Shown here one piece after another: positions 1-9,054 of a DNA stretch of 64,000 bases (the stretch's first letter is position 1; each line of letters opens with the position of its first letter). Under the pieces are notes generated by a model, which was not told where the DNA came from, made no database searches, and was given only the letters and a program-made list of their open reading frames with translations. The position numbers and the translations under genes were made by a program. Source of the DNA: Aeromicrobium wangtongii (GTDB lineage Bacteria; Actinomycetota; Actinomycetes; Propionibacteriales; Nocardioidaceae); assembly GCF_024584515.1 (NCBI RefSeq), contig NZ_CP102173.1, positions 310,001-374,000 on the forward strand. Direction: 5' to 3'.

Positions 1-119
1 AGGTCGGCAACAAGAAGCAGTACGACCCCCGCGCCTGGGGCAAGGCCGCCGAGGCCGGCATGGCGACCCGTGTCGCCGAGGCGTGCGCCGCGCTCCGCAG
101 CGCCGGCACCAAGCTCTGA
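1..119 (+). CDS. fbaA: Class II fructose-bisphosphate aldolase, C-terminal end (partial)
   Basis: The frame opening at base 3 gives the last 38 residues of a protein, beginning VGNKKQYDPRAWGKAAEAGM and ending in AGTKL. The 'NKKxYDPRxWGKxAExxM' tail is characteristic of class II (zinc) fructose-1,6-bisphosphate aldolase, which in glycolysis and gluconeogenesis interconverts fructose-1,6-bisphosphate with dihydroxyacetone phosphate and glyceraldehyde-3-phosphate. The zinc ligands and active site lie upstream of the window. A long palindrome follows directly and probably ends the transcript. Confidence 0.85.
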   Translation, partial: VGNKKQYDPRAWGKAAEAGMATRVAEACAALRSAGTKL

Positions 120-124
120 GCTGA

Positions 125-182
125 GGACGAGAGAATCGGGGTTCGTCCGCACCAGTGCGGTCAAACCCCGATTCTCTCGTCC
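125..182. terminator. 58-bp long palindrome between fbaA and the DUF3151 gene
   Basis: The 19-base arms at 125-143 and 164-182 are exact reverse complements. A second inner stem (CCGCAC / GTGCGG) closes the loop, so nearly all 58 bases can pair. There is no T-tract, so this could be a factor-assisted terminator or a repeat element. A diverged 58-bp copy lies at 43772-43829 (see findings). Confidence 0.7.
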
Positions 183-185
183 CCG

Positions 186-191
186 TAGGGT
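186..191 (+). promoter_or_regulatory. -10 box of a leaderless promoter (DUF3151 gene)
   Basis: TAGGGT lies 6 bases before the ATG at 198, the spacing expected when transcription begins at the start codon. There is no Shine-Dalgarno sequence. Confidence 0.5.
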
Positions 192-197
192 CGTGTC

Positions 198-611
198 ATG
201 ACCAATCTCTTCGGTGAACCGCCCGCCACGTTGTTGCCCGAGGATCCCGGTGCCGCCGAGCTCGCGGCAGGGGACAGCCCGCAGACCGTCGCCTCGCTGC
301 ACCCGGACTCCGCGCTCGCCTGGGTGACCCTGGCCGAGATGGCCCTGGCCGAGGGCCGCGACCTGGAGGGCTACGCCTTCGTCCGCACCGGCTACCACCG
401 CTCGCTGGACCTGCTGCGCCGCAACGGCTGGAAGGGCCACGGGCCGCTGCCGTGGGAGCACGAGCCGAACCGCCCGTTCCTGCGCTCGCTCGCAGCGCTG
501 GCCGATGCGTCCGAGCGCCTCGGCGACGAGGGCGAGGCACACCGGTGCCGCGAGTTCCTGCACGAGTCGAGCCCCGAGGCGTACGCCGAGCTCGTCGCGC
601 CGAAGGGCTAG
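198..611 (+). CDS. DUF3151 family protein
   Basis: This 137-residue soluble protein matches the actinobacterial DUF3151 family, which is usually found next to the class II aldolase gene, as here. It is rich in Ala, Glu and Leu and predicted largely helical. Visible landmarks are a WVTLAEMALAEGRDLEGYAF segment around residues 37-56, and RRNGWKGHGPLPW followed by NRPFLRSL around residues 72-97. The family has no established biochemical function. The start fits the leaderless TAGGGT box at 186. Its stop codon overlaps the stop of the convergent lipid kinase gene by 4 bases, so the two transcripts meet tail to tail. Confidence 0.8.
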   Translation: MTNLFGEPPATLLPEDPGAAELAAGDSPQTVASLHPDSALAWVTLAEMALAEGRDLEGYAFVRTGYHRSLDLLRRNGWKGHGPLPWEHEPNRPFLRSLAALADASERLGDEGEAHRCREFLHESSPEAYAELVAPKG

Positions 612-1498
612 GGGACGTAGACGGTCAGCGCGCCGGGCTGCACCCGCCACGAGTAGTGCCGGGACGGCTCGGTGAGCTCGCCGTCGCTCGTGCAGCGCAG
701 CGCGTCGCCGGTGACCAACACATCGCGACCGCGCAGGTACACGACGTCGTCGCGGCGGTGGTGGTCGCCGCGCCGCACGCTGAAGGCGTAGGCGATCCGC
801 CGGCGCGGTGACTCGGTGTAGGAGACCGACACGTCCAGCAGCCCGTCGGACGGATCGGCCTGGGGCAGCAGGGGAGCGCCGCCACCGACGTACCGGCCGT
901 TGCCGACGGCGACCTGGATGACCGGCGACTTGCGGCGCAGCCTCTTGCCGTCGACTGTGATGCGCAGCTTCGCCCCCGGCGTCGTGAGGCCCTTCAGGCC
1001 GGTGATCGCCGCGCCGACCAGGTAGCCGACCGGCCCGAACGCCTTCTTCCACGGCCGCGCGGCCGCGGCCGCCTCGGCCCCGATGCCGATGTGCGCGGCG
1101 TTGACGACCACCTGGTCGGTCCCGTCGATGATCAGGTCGATGGGGCGGGTGCGGCCCGCCGCGATGACCTTCGCGGCGTCCACATGCCCCGGCGGCAGGC
1201 CGAGGGTCGCCGCGAAGTCGTTGCCGGTGCCGAGGGGGATGAGTCCCACGATGACGTCGGCGAGCCGTCCAGCGGCGTGGAGCGCCTGCGCGACCGCGTG
1301 CAGGCTGCCGTCGCCGCCCAGGACCACGACCCCGTCCAGGTCGGGGCGTTCCGCCAGCTCGTCGGCCAGGTCGGCCGGGCTGGACGTCTTGACCACCTCG
1401 ACGTCGACCTCGTCCTGCAGGGCAGCCAGAACCTCACCGACGGCGGTGTCGTCGGTGCTGCCGGCGTCGGCGTTGGCGATCGCGAGAAGACGGGTCAT
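608..1498 (-). CDS. Diacylglycerol kinase-family lipid kinase
   Basis: The 296-residue protein has the DAGK catalytic fold: a GGDGSLHAVAQAL nucleotide-binding segment near residues 61-73 and the glycine-rich IPLGTGNDFAATLGLP segment near residues 87-102. The C-terminal half ends with the family's GDGLLDV-like motif (here PSDGLLDV) and an ELTEPSR stretch. Such enzymes transfer the gamma-phosphate of ATP to diacylglycerol or related lipids, as in Streptomyces and mycobacterial DgkB-like proteins. The substrate here is not readable from sequence. No signal peptide is present, consistent with a cytoplasmic, membrane-associated enzyme. It lies 13 bases downstream of the EamA gene on the same strand and is probably co-transcribed with it. 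Confidence 0.85.
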   Translation of the reverse strand: MTRLLAIANADAGSTDDTAVGEVLAALQDEVDVEVVKTSSPADLADELAERPDLDGVVVLGGDGSLHAVAQALHAAGRLADVIVGLIPLGTGNDFAATLGLPPGHVDAAKVIAAGRTRPIDLIIDGTDQVVVNAAHIGIGAEAAAAARPWKKAFGPVGYLVGAAITGLKGLTTPGAKLRITVDGKRLRRKSPVIQVAVGNGRYVGGGAPLLPQADPSDGLLDVSVSYTESPRRRIAYAFSVRRGDHHRRDDVVYLRGRDVLVTGDALRCTSDGELTEPSRHYSWRVQPGALTVYVP

Positions 1499-1511
1499 TT
1501 GGGTCGAGAGC

Positions 1512-2474
1512 CTACGGGGTCACGCCCGCCGGTGGGGCCTCCGCGACCTTCGGCTCGCCGAGCCGCACCAGGACGACCCCGGCCAGGATGCACACGCCTC
1601 CCAGCAGCTGGATGGCGCGCGGCGCCTCGTCCAGCAGCAGCCACGCGAACACCACGCCGGCCACGGCCTCGGCCAGGCCGACGAACGAGGCCAGGCGCGA
1701 GCCCATCAGCCGGCTGCCCGCGATGCCCAGGACGTAGGGCACGGCCGCGGTGACGACGCCCAGCACGAGCAGCGTCACCCACCAGGGGACGGCCCGGCCG
1801 TCGAGGATGACGTCGGCGCGGCTCGCGGCGAACGGGACGATGCCGATCGCCCCGGCCGCCAGCAGCGTGACGCCGCCGAGCAACAGGCCGCCCGCGGCCA
1901 GCACGATGCCGGGCAACCCGTTCTGGTCGTCGGCCGACACGATCCAGTAGAACGCGGCGCACACCATGGCGCCCAGTGCCCACAGCACGCCGATGCCGTC
2001 CAGCTCGGCGCCGGAGACCAGGTCGAGCACCAGAGCCAGCCCCACGAGTGCGGCGAGCGCGCCGGCCACCGTCAGCCGGCCGGGACGCTGGCCGTGCCGC
2101 AGCCACATCCACCCGACGACCGCCACGGGGGCGGTGAACTCGATCAGCAGCGCGACGCCGACCTGCATCCGGTCGACGGCGTTGAAGTACGACAGCTGGC
2201 ACGCGGCGACGGCTATCAGGCCGTACGCGATGACGAGTCCCGCCTGGGCGCGCAGCAGGTGCCACCGTCCGCGCAGCGTCATGGCCGCCGGGACGACCAG
2301 GACCGCCGCAGCGATCAGGACGCGCGCGGTCACGGCCGAGCCAGGGGTCCAGCCCGCCGCGATGAGGCCCTTCGCCAGTGGCCCGGACGCGGCGAACGTG
2401 ACCGCCGCGGTCAGCCCCAGCAGGAGCCCCGGTGCGGTGCGGGTCGTCGCCGTGTCATGGGTCAAAGCACTCAT
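1512..2474 (-). CDS. EamA/DMT-family transporter
   Basis: This is an integral membrane protein of about 320 residues with roughly ten hydrophobic segments arranged as two EamA repeats. It resembles RhtA/YdcZ-like metabolite exporters of the drug/metabolite transporter superfamily. Tell-tale segments are FAASGPLAKGLIAAG near the N terminus, LSYFNAVDRMQVGVALLIEF (end of the first repeat) and a final LGGVCILAGVVLVRLGEP helix. I take the start at 2474 (MSALTHD): a TAATGT -10 box sits 8 bases upstream, and longer readings run antisense into the neighbour. It is divergent from a CGNR regulator gene with 39 bases between, which suggests regulation by that protein. The substrate is unknown. Confidence 0.8.
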   Translation of the reverse strand: MSALTHDTATTRTAPGLLLGLTAAVTFAASGPLAKGLIAAGWTPGSAVTARVLIAAAVLVVPAAMTLRGRWHLLRAQAGLVIAYGLIAVAACQLSYFNAVDRMQVGVALLIEFTAPVAVVGWMWLRHGQRPGRLTVAGALAALVGLALVLDLVSGAELDGIGVLWALGAMVCAAFYWIVSADDQNGLPGIVLAAGGLLLGGVTLLAAGAIGIVPFAASRADVILDGRAVPWWVTLLVLGVVTAAVPYVLGIAGSRLMGSRLASFVGLAEAVAGVVFAWLLLDEAPRAIQLLGGVCILAGVVLVRLGEPKVAEAPPAGVTP

Positions 2475-2513
2475 GACATGTGACATTAGATCGCGCGTGT
2501 GTAAGGTGTCAAC
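2475..2513. promoter_or_regulatory. Divergent promoter region between EamA transporter and CGNR regulator
   Basis: These 39 bases carry two leaderless-type -10 boxes: TAATGT on the minus strand (2483-2488, 8 bases before the EamA start) and TAAGGT on the plus strand (2502-2507, 6 bases before the ATG at 2514). The short self-complementary stretch TCATGACATGTGACA at 2471-2485 could be an operator. Confidence 0.45.
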
Positions 2514-3047
2514 ATGGTCTTCGCCCATGACACCGAGCTGGCGCTCGCCGCCGCCGTCCTGATGGTCAACTCGGCCCAGGAGCCCGACACCCTCACGACC
2601 GTGGAGGACGTCGCCGCGTTCTACGACCAGCAGGGCTACACCGGACGTCTCGACGGCGACGCCGCCGAGCTCAAGGAGCTGCGGGCCCTGCGGTCCCAGC
2701 TGCGCGAGCTGTTGACGGCCGACCGCGACGGCGCGGTGGGCGTCGTCAACAAGATCCTGGCCGAGGGGTCGGCGCTGCCCCAGCTGCGTCGTCACGACGG
2801 GCTCGACTGGCACCTGCACGCGACCGGCGACGAGCAGCCGTTCGCGCTGCGGGTCGCGATCGAGACCGCCATGGCCATGGTGGACGTCATCCGGGCCGAC
2901 GAGATGTCGCGCCTCGACGTGTGCGCGGACGACGACTGCGACGGCATCGTGCTGGATCTGTCACGCAACCGGTCGCGGCGGTTCTGCAGCACGGCGTGCG
3001 GCAACCGGGCCGCCGTCGCCGCGTATCGCGCACGCCAATCCGGCTGA
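2514..3047 (+). CDS. CGNR zinc-finger / ABATE-domain regulator
   Basis: The 177-residue protein has an N-terminal ABATE-like helical domain (ALAAAVLMVNSA, then a FYDQQGYTGRLDGDAAELKEL region) and a C-terminal CGNR zinc finger. In the finger, VCADDDCDG supplies the first cysteine pair and RRFCSTACGNRAAVAAYRAR the second pair plus the CGNR signature. This architecture is widespread in actinobacterial putative stress-induced transcription regulators. The finger is taken to bind DNA and the ABATE domain to sense a ligand, but neither role is proven for most members. The close divergent EamA exporter gene suggests a local regulator/exporter module. Confidence 0.85.
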   Translation: MVFAHDTELALAAAVLMVNSAQEPDTLTTVEDVAAFYDQQGYTGRLDGDAAELKELRALRSQLRELLTADRDGAVGVVNKILAEGSALPQLRRHDGLDWHLHATGDEQPFALRVAIETAMAMVDVIRADEMSRLDVCADDDCDGIVLDLSRNRSRRFCSTACGNRAAVAAYRARQSG

Positions 3048-3076
3048 CCACCGCTCGCGGGGACTTCGGTTCGCGG

Positions 3077-4424
<1,348 letters not shown>

Positions 4425-4432
4425 GCGATGCG

Positions 4433-5275
4433 ATGACGGGGGCGGTGCGGATCGGTATCTCCGGCTGGAGGTACCCGCCCTGGCGCGGGGTCTTCTACCC
4501 GAAGGGCCTGCCGCAGCGTGCCGAGCTCGAGCACGCGTCGCGGCAGGTCTCGACGATCGAGATCAACGGATCGTTCTACTCGCTGCAGCGTCCCGACAGC
4601 TATCGCGCCTGGTACGCCCAGACGCCTGAGGACTTCGTGTTCTCGGTCAAGGGCGGACGCTTCATCACCCACATGAAGAAGCTCGCCGACGTCGAGACCC
4701 CGTTGGCGAACTTCTTCGCCTCCGGGGTGCTGGCGCTGGAGGAGAAGCTCGGACCGTTCCTGTGGCAGCTGCCCCCGATGCTCGGATTCGATGCCGACCG
4801 GTTGGCGCACTTCTTCGAGCTGCTGCCGCGCTCCACGGCTGCGGCCGCGACACTCGCGGCCGGTCACGACGAGCGCCTCGAGGGCCGGGCGCTGCTCGAG
4901 ACCGCGGCCGACCGTCCCCTGCGCCACTGCCTGGAGGTGCGGCACGACACCTTTCTCGCCCCGGAGTTCCTGACCCTGCTGCGCGAGCACGGCATCGGCC
5001 TGGTGGTCGCCGACACCGCGGGACGGTGGCCGCTGATCCGCGAGGTCACGGCCGACTTCGCGTACGTCCGCCTGCACGGCGACGTCGAGCTGTACACCAG
5101 CGGATACTCCGAGCGGGCGCTCGACGAGTGGGCCGCGCTGATGCGTGGCTGGGCCGAGCAGGGACATGACGTCTACGCCTACTTCGACAACGACGTGAAG
5201 GTGCACGCGCCCTTCGACGCGATCGCGCTGGCCGATCGACTCGCCGACCTGGTGCCAACTGTCAACCTGTCTTGA
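4433..5275 (+). CDS. DUF72 family protein
   Basis: This 280-residue protein belongs to the DUF72 (YecE-like) family, which adopts a TIM-barrel fold. It begins MTGAVRIGISGWRYPPWRGV, followed by FYPKGLPQ, IEINGSFYSLQRPDSY and the FVFSVKGGRFITHMKKL segment, and ends with an AYFDNDVKVHAPFDA motif. Conserved acidic and aromatic residues suggest an enzyme, but no reaction has been established for most members. It has no signal peptide or membrane segment. It follows purA by 8 bases without a separate promoter, so the two genes probably share a transcript. Confidence 0.85.
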   Translation: MTGAVRIGISGWRYPPWRGVFYPKGLPQRAELEHASRQVSTIEINGSFYSLQRPDSYRAWYAQTPEDFVFSVKGGRFITHMKKLADVETPLANFFASGVLALEEKLGPFLWQLPPMLGFDADRLAHFFELLPRSTAAAATLAAGHDERLEGRALLETAADRPLRHCLEVRHDTFLAPEFLTLLREHGIGLVVADTAGRWPLIREVTADFAYVRLHGDVELYTSGYSERALDEWAALMRGWAEQGHDVYAYFDNDVKVHAPFDAIALADRLADLVPTVNLS

Positions 5276-5357
5276 TTCCATGTTTAGATGGAAGAGTCGG
5301 CTCCGCCGGCAAGTCCCCGGGGGGTCCGAGGGACTCAGGCAAGGGAAGTAGTTGTTC
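5276..5357 (+). promoter_or_regulatory. Leader region of the first secreted paralog
   Basis: The 82-base gap holds TTCCAT-gtttag-ATGGAA (5276-5293), an inverted repeat with 6-bp arms. A stem AGTCCC / GGGACT (5321-5336 region) follows, then a Shine-Dalgarno AAGGGAAG at 5341-5348, 9 bases before the ATG. A promoter near TTGATT / TTTAGAT is plausible but weak. Confidence 0.3.
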
Positions 5358-6554
5358 ATGAATCACACATCCACACGCCGCCGTGCAGGCGCAGGTGTCG
5401 CCATCGGCGCACTGGCCGCCTCGGCCTTGATCTTCACCCCGTCCGCGCAGGCTGCGACGACCGCCGATGTCCGTGAGTCGCAGATCGCACCGAATGCGTC
5501 GACCTACGCCGGCTGGCACCAGGGCGTCGACAATGCCGCAGCGGACGCCGCGCGGGTCGTCAACGAGGGCCTGCAGCTCAAGGGCCGCTCCCAGGTCATC
5601 AAGGGCTACGCCGACAACGACAACACGGTCGGCTCGAACAAGAACTTCGATCTGTCCACGATCGAGAACGCGGCCGCGTACACGGTCAAGTCCGGCACCG
5701 CCTCGCTGCAGATCCCGGTCTTCGTCGACCTGGACGGGGCCGGCCCCGACGCCGCCGTCTTCACCACGCTCCGTACGCCGCTGGGCTCCGGCAGCGAGGT
5801 CAAGCTGAGCGACAACTGGGAGGTCAGTCGCGCCTTCGGCTCGATCCCCGCCAACACGCCGACTCCGCTGAGCGACATCGTCGCCGCGCTCGGCAGCACC
5901 TACAAGGTCATCGCCTTCGGTGTCTACAACGAGTCGGGCACCTCGGTCGTCTCGGACATCACGTTCGACGGCACCAAGTACCTGTTCGCCAACAGTGCAC
6001 CGGTGATCAAGGACCAGAAGGTCAGCACCAAGATGAACACCGCGGTCACGCTGCCGCTGACCGCGACCGATGTCGACGGCAATGAGCTGGCGTACACCAT
6101 CACCGGTGTCGTGGGCGGCTCCGTGACCGGCTCAGGCGCGAAGCAGACCTTCACACCGACCAAGAACTTCAAGGGCGCCGCGAGCGTGAAGTACACGGTC
6201 GACGACTCGCGTGGCGGCACCGCATCGGCCACCATCTCGATCCAGGTTGCCAAGCAGAAGGGCAAGGTCGAGCTCTACCGCATCCACCCGGCCGGCAAGG
6301 TCTCGATCCGCAACACGGTCAGCCTCTACGCCAAGGTCACGATCGAGGGCAAGCAGGCCGACCGGGGCATGACCGTCTACGGCTACGCCAAGGGCAAGAA
6401 GGTCGTCACGGGCAAGATCAACAGCTACGGGAAGGTCAAGCTGACGCTGCCGGACAAGCTGCCCGCCGGCAACGCGACCCTCAAGGTCACCCTGGTCGGC
6501 TCGTCGACCCGGATCGGTGACAGCGACTCGATCAAGGTCAAGGTCAAGAAGTAA
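5358..6554 (+). CDS. Secreted protein with 'WHQG' domain, cadherin/Big_9-like insert and C-terminal beta domain
   Basis: The 398-residue exported protein has a Sec signal peptide (three arginines, a hydrophobic core, cleavage after PSAQA at about residue 32). Residues 33-211 form an unnamed beta-rich domain with [30 protein letters not shown] and NTPTPLSDIV landmarks. Residues 212-296 (starting NSAPVIKDQKV) look like a cadherin-like/Big_9 repeat (LPLTATDVDGNELAYTI, KYTVDDSRGG). Residues 297-398 form an Ig-like lysine-rich domain. No catalytic motif or sortase signal is visible. A paralog at 6740 has the same first and last domains but lacks the middle repeat. I do not recognise a function; a surface or matrix role is only a guess. 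An ATG at 5358 with AAGGGAAG upstream is preferred over a TTG at 5352. Confidence 0.75.
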   Translation: MNHTSTRRRAGAGVAIGALAASALIFTPSAQAATTADVRESQIAPNASTYAGWHQGVDNAAADAARVVNEGLQLKGRSQVIKGYADNDNTVGSNKNFDLSTIENAAAYTVKSGTASLQIPVFVDLDGAGPDAAVFTTLRTPLGSGSEVKLSDNWEVSRAFGSIPANTPTPLSDIVAALGSTYKVIAFGVYNESGTSVVSDITFDGTKYLFANSAPVIKDQKVSTKMNTAVTLPLTATDVDGNELAYTITGVVGGSVTGSGAKQTFTPTKNFKGAASVKYTVDDSRGGTASATISIQVAKQKGKVELYRIHPAGKVSIRNTVSLYAKVTIEGKQADRGMTVYGYAKGKKVVTGKINSYGKVKLTLPDKLPAGNATLKVTLVGSSTRIGDSDSIKVKVKK

Positions 6555-6574
6555 CGCGTCCCGCCCTGATCATC

Positions 6575-6606
6575 GAGGGCCCCTTCCTCGCGGGGAAGGG
6601 GCCCTC
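6575..6606. terminator. Hairpin terminator after the first secreted paralog
   Basis: The arms GAGGGCCCCTTCC (6575-6587) and GGAAGGGGCCCTC (6594-6606) are perfectly complementary over 13 bp with a 6-base loop. There is no strong T-tract. Confidence 0.75.
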
Positions 6607-6613
6607 GGTTGCG

Positions 6614-6637
6614 TTGCGCAACATAAATTTTGCGCAA
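6614..6637. promoter_or_regulatory. Pair of TTGCGCAA palindromes upstream of the second secreted paralog
   Basis: The perfect palindrome TTGCGCAA occurs at 6614-6621 and again at 6630-6637, 16 bases apart centre to centre, flanking an AT-rich CATAAATT. This is a striking AT-rich island in GC-rich DNA. It is probably a regulator binding site or promoter element for the 6740 gene. Confidence 0.4.
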
Positions 6638-6670
6638 TTACAGGCAAGGTGTCGCTAATTGGTGTTCAGT

Positions 6671-6696
6671 GGGTGAGCCAGGTCACTGGCGCACCC
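6671..6696 (+). other. Leader hairpin before the second secreted paralog
   Basis: GGGTG-a-GCCAG (6671-6681) pairs with CTGGC-g-CACCC (6686-6696) around a GTCA loop, with one mismatch. It would lie in the 5' leader, about 45 bases before the ATG at 6740. Confidence 0.35.
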
Positions 6697-6739
6697 ACCG
6701 GAGACCCGGGGTGTTCAAGCATCGCAAGGAGAACTGCCC

Positions 6740-7708
6740 ATGACACAGACAGCAACGCGGCTCCGCCGCACCGGAGGTGCAGGTGTCGCCGTCGGCGCCC
6801 TCGTCGCCTCGGCCCTGATGTTCGCCCCGTCCGCTCAGGCGGCCGCACAGGTGAACGTCACCAACGCCGAGGTGCTGCCCACAGAGACGACCGCCAACTA
6901 CACCAGCTGGCACCAGGGCTACGCCAACAACCCCGGCGGCGCGAAGGTCACCACCAAGGGCCTCGAGCTCTCCGGTGGACCGTCACAGGTCATCAAGGGG
7001 TATGCGGACAACGACACCACGATCGGGAACAACAAGAACTTCGATCTCGCCGCCAAGATCACCGGTGCCGACTTCACCGCGACCACGGGCGTCGCGACGC
7101 TGCAAGTCCCCCTGCGCAGCACAGCGATCGCCGGCAACCAGTTCGCCACCATCCGCAGCCTCGCGGACGAGGGCAGCCGCATCAAGCTCACCGACGAGTG
7201 GGTCTCGAGCAAGGCCATCGGTTCGACGATCGCCGCCAACACGCCGACGCCTCTGCGCGACATCGTCACGGCGCTGGGCACCAGCTACAAGGTCATCGGC
7301 TTCGGCGTCCAGGCTGACAACAACGCGGTCATCAGCGACATCACATGGGACGGCGTGACGTACACGTTCAAGGAGCCCTCGGCCGCCCCGGCGCCCAAGC
7401 TGTCGTCCGTCGTCGACATCTACCGGGTCAACCCGAAGTCCGGCAAGATCACGACCAAGAACACGGTCAGCTTCTACGCCTCGGTGACGATCGACGGCAA
7501 GGCCGCTCCGGCCGGCACCGTCGTCAACGGCTACGCCAAGGGCAAGAAGGTTGCCACCAGCAAGGTCAACAGCAAGGGCAAGGTCAAGCTGGTCCTCAAG
7601 GTCAAGCTGCCCAAGGGATCGTCCACCCTCAAGGCTGAGCTGCCCAGCTCCGGCACCGTCAAGGGATCGACCGACTCCGTCAAGGTGAAGGTCATCAAGA
7701 AGAAGTAG
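6740..7708 (+). CDS. Secreted 'WHQG' domain protein, shorter paralog
   Basis: The 322-residue protein has a Sec signal peptide cleaved after PSAQA (about residue 34). Its first domain is clearly homologous to that of the preceding gene: [55 protein letters not shown]. It continues straight into the C-terminal Ig-like, lysine-rich domain ([20 protein letters not shown] through a KVKVIKKK tail), without the cadherin-like module of its neighbour. AAGGAG at about 6727 supplies the ribosome site. The pair arose by tandem duplication with gain or loss of one domain. Each copy has its own leader and terminator, which suggests separate control. Function unknown. Confidence 0.75.
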   Translation: MTQTATRLRRTGGAGVAVGALVASALMFAPSAQAAAQVNVTNAEVLPTETTANYTSWHQGYANNPGGAKVTTKGLELSGGPSQVIKGYADNDTTIGNNKNFDLAAKITGADFTATTGVATLQVPLRSTAIAGNQFATIRSLADEGSRIKLTDEWVSSKAIGSTIAANTPTPLRDIVTALGTSYKVIGFGVQADNNAVISDITWDGVTYTFKEPSAAPAPKLSSVVDIYRVNPKSGKITTKNTVSFYASVTIDGKAAPAGTVVNGYAKGKKVATSKVNSKGKVKLVLKVKLPKGSSTLKAELPSSGTVKGSTDSVKVKVIKKK

Positions 7709-7721
7709 TACTGCGCACGCA

Positions 7722-7753
7722 GAGGGGCCCCGTCCGGACGGACGGGGCCCCTC
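7722..7753. terminator. Hairpin terminator after the second secreted paralog
   Basis: The arms GAGGGGCCCCGTCC (7722-7735) and GGACGGGGCCCCTC (7740-7753) form a 14-bp perfect stem with a 4-base loop. It separates the secreted genes from purD. Confidence 0.75.
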
Positions 7754-7783
7754 GTCATGTCCGGGACGGGGACCGGCGCCCAG

Positions 7784-7789
7784 TAGGCT
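7784..7789 (+). promoter_or_regulatory. -10 box of the purD promoter
   Basis: TAGGCT lies 8 bases before the GTG start of purD with no Shine-Dalgarno, consistent with leaderless or near-leaderless transcription. Confidence 0.5.
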
Positions 7790-7797
7790 GGCGTCCC

Positions 7798-9054
7798 GTG
7801 AAGACTCTCGTCATCGGCACCGGCGGCCGCGAGCACGCCCTCGCTCTTGCTCTGTCGCGCGATCCGCAGGTCACCGAGGTGCACGCGGCCCCCGGCAACC
7901 CCGGCATCTCGACCATCGCCACCCTGCACGACGTCGATCCGCTCGACGGCCCGGCAGTCGCGGCGCTGGCCGGCTCGCTGGGCGTCGACCTCGTCGTCGT
8001 CGGCCCCGAGGCTCCGCTCGTCGCAGGTGTCGCCGACGCCGTGCGTGAGGTGGGCATCGCCTGCTTCGGCCCGTCGAAGGAGGCCGCGCAGATCGAGGGG
8101 TCCAAGGCCTTCGCCAAGCAGGTCATGGCCGCAGCCGAGGTGCCGACCGCGATGGCGCACGTGTGCGAGACGCCGCAGCAGGTCGCCGATGCGCTGGACG
8201 CCTTCGGGCCGCCCTACGTCGTCAAGGACGATGCGCTGGCCGCCGGCAAGGGGGTCGTGGTGACGAACGACCGCCAGGCCGCGATCGACCACGCCGCCGC
8301 CTGCGACCGGGTGGTGATCGAGGAGTTCCTCGACGGACCCGAGGTGTCGTTGTTCGCGATCACCGACGGCGAGACGGTCCTGCCGCTGCAGCCGGCGCAG
8401 GACTTCAAGCGTGCCTTCGACGGCGACGAGGGACCCAACACCGGCGGCATGGGCGCGTACACACCGCTGCCGTGGGCGCCGGAGGACCTGGTGGCCGAGG
8501 TGACCCGCCGGGTGCTCGTGCCGACGGTCAAGGAGATGGCCAGGCGCGGCACCCCGTTCCAGGGGCTGCTCTACGCGGGCCTGGCCCTGACCGGACGCGG
8601 TGTCCGCGTCATCGAGTTCAACGCGCGCTTCGGCGACCCGGAGACGCAGTCCATCCTGGCGATGCTGCGCACCCCGTTGTCCGCGCTCCTGCACGGCGCC
8701 GCGACCGGGACGCTGGCCGAGGTCGGGCTCCCGCAGTGGGAGCGGGCCTCGTCGGTCACGGTCGTCGTCGCCGCCGAGGGCTACCCCGAGGCGCCGGTCA
8801 AGGGGGATGTCATCGAGGGGGTCGACGCCGCGAACGAGCTCGACGGGGTCGACGTCATCCATGCCGGCACCGACGTCGTCGACGGCCGTCTCGTGACGGC
8901 CGGCGGTCGTGTCCTGTCGGTCACCGCGACCGGCGCGGACCTCGCGGAGGCACGCAGACGCGCGTACGCCGGCGTCGACCGCATCTCCATCCGGGGCAGC
9001 CACCACCGCACCGACATCGCCCTCGTGGCGGAGCAAGGGACAATGAAGTCGTGA
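7798..9054 (+). CDS. purD: Phosphoribosylamine-glycine ligase (GAR synthetase)
   Basis: PurD joins phosphoribosylamine and glycine with ATP to form GAR, step two of purine synthesis. The 418-residue ATP-grasp enzyme begins with [20 protein letters not shown] (GTG start). It carries [14 protein letters not shown], the [18 protein letters not shown]-binding segment, [17 protein letters not shown], and the metal-binding [12 protein letters not shown] motif near residue 279. The start follows a TAGGCT leaderless box. The last four bases overlap the GTG of purB (GTGA), so the two are translationally coupled. Confidence 0.97.
   Translation: MKTLVIGTGGREHALALALSRDPQVTEVHAAPGNPGISTIATLHDVDPLDGPAVAALAGSLGVDLVVVGPEAPLVAGVADAVREVGIACFGPSKEAAQIEGSKAFAKQVMAAAEVPTAMAHVCETPQQVADALDAFGPPYVVKDDALAAGKGVVVTNDRQAAIDHAAACDRVVIEEFLDGPEVSLFAITDGETVLPLQPAQDFKRAFDGDEGPNTGGMGAYTPLPWAPEDLVAEVTRRVLVPTVKEMARRGTPFQGLLYAGLALTGRGVRVIEFNARFGDPETQSILAMLRTPLSALLHGAATGTLAEVGLPQWERASSVTVVVAAEGYPEAPVKGDVIEGVDAANELDGVDVIHAGTDVVDGRLVTAGGRVLSVTATGADLAEARRRAYAGVDRISIRGSHHRTDIALVAEQGTMKS

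Noticed and set aside
1083-2483. 466-residue plus-strand open frame
   Set aside because: It runs antisense to the lipid kinase and EamA genes, whose motifs are clear. The product is a repetitive Arg/Ala/Gly/Asp-rich shadow.
7345-7638. Gln/Gly-rich repetitive frame ([16 protein letters not shown])
   Set aside because: It is the alternate reading of the lysine-rich end of the second secreted protein (AAG-GGC codon runs read out of frame).
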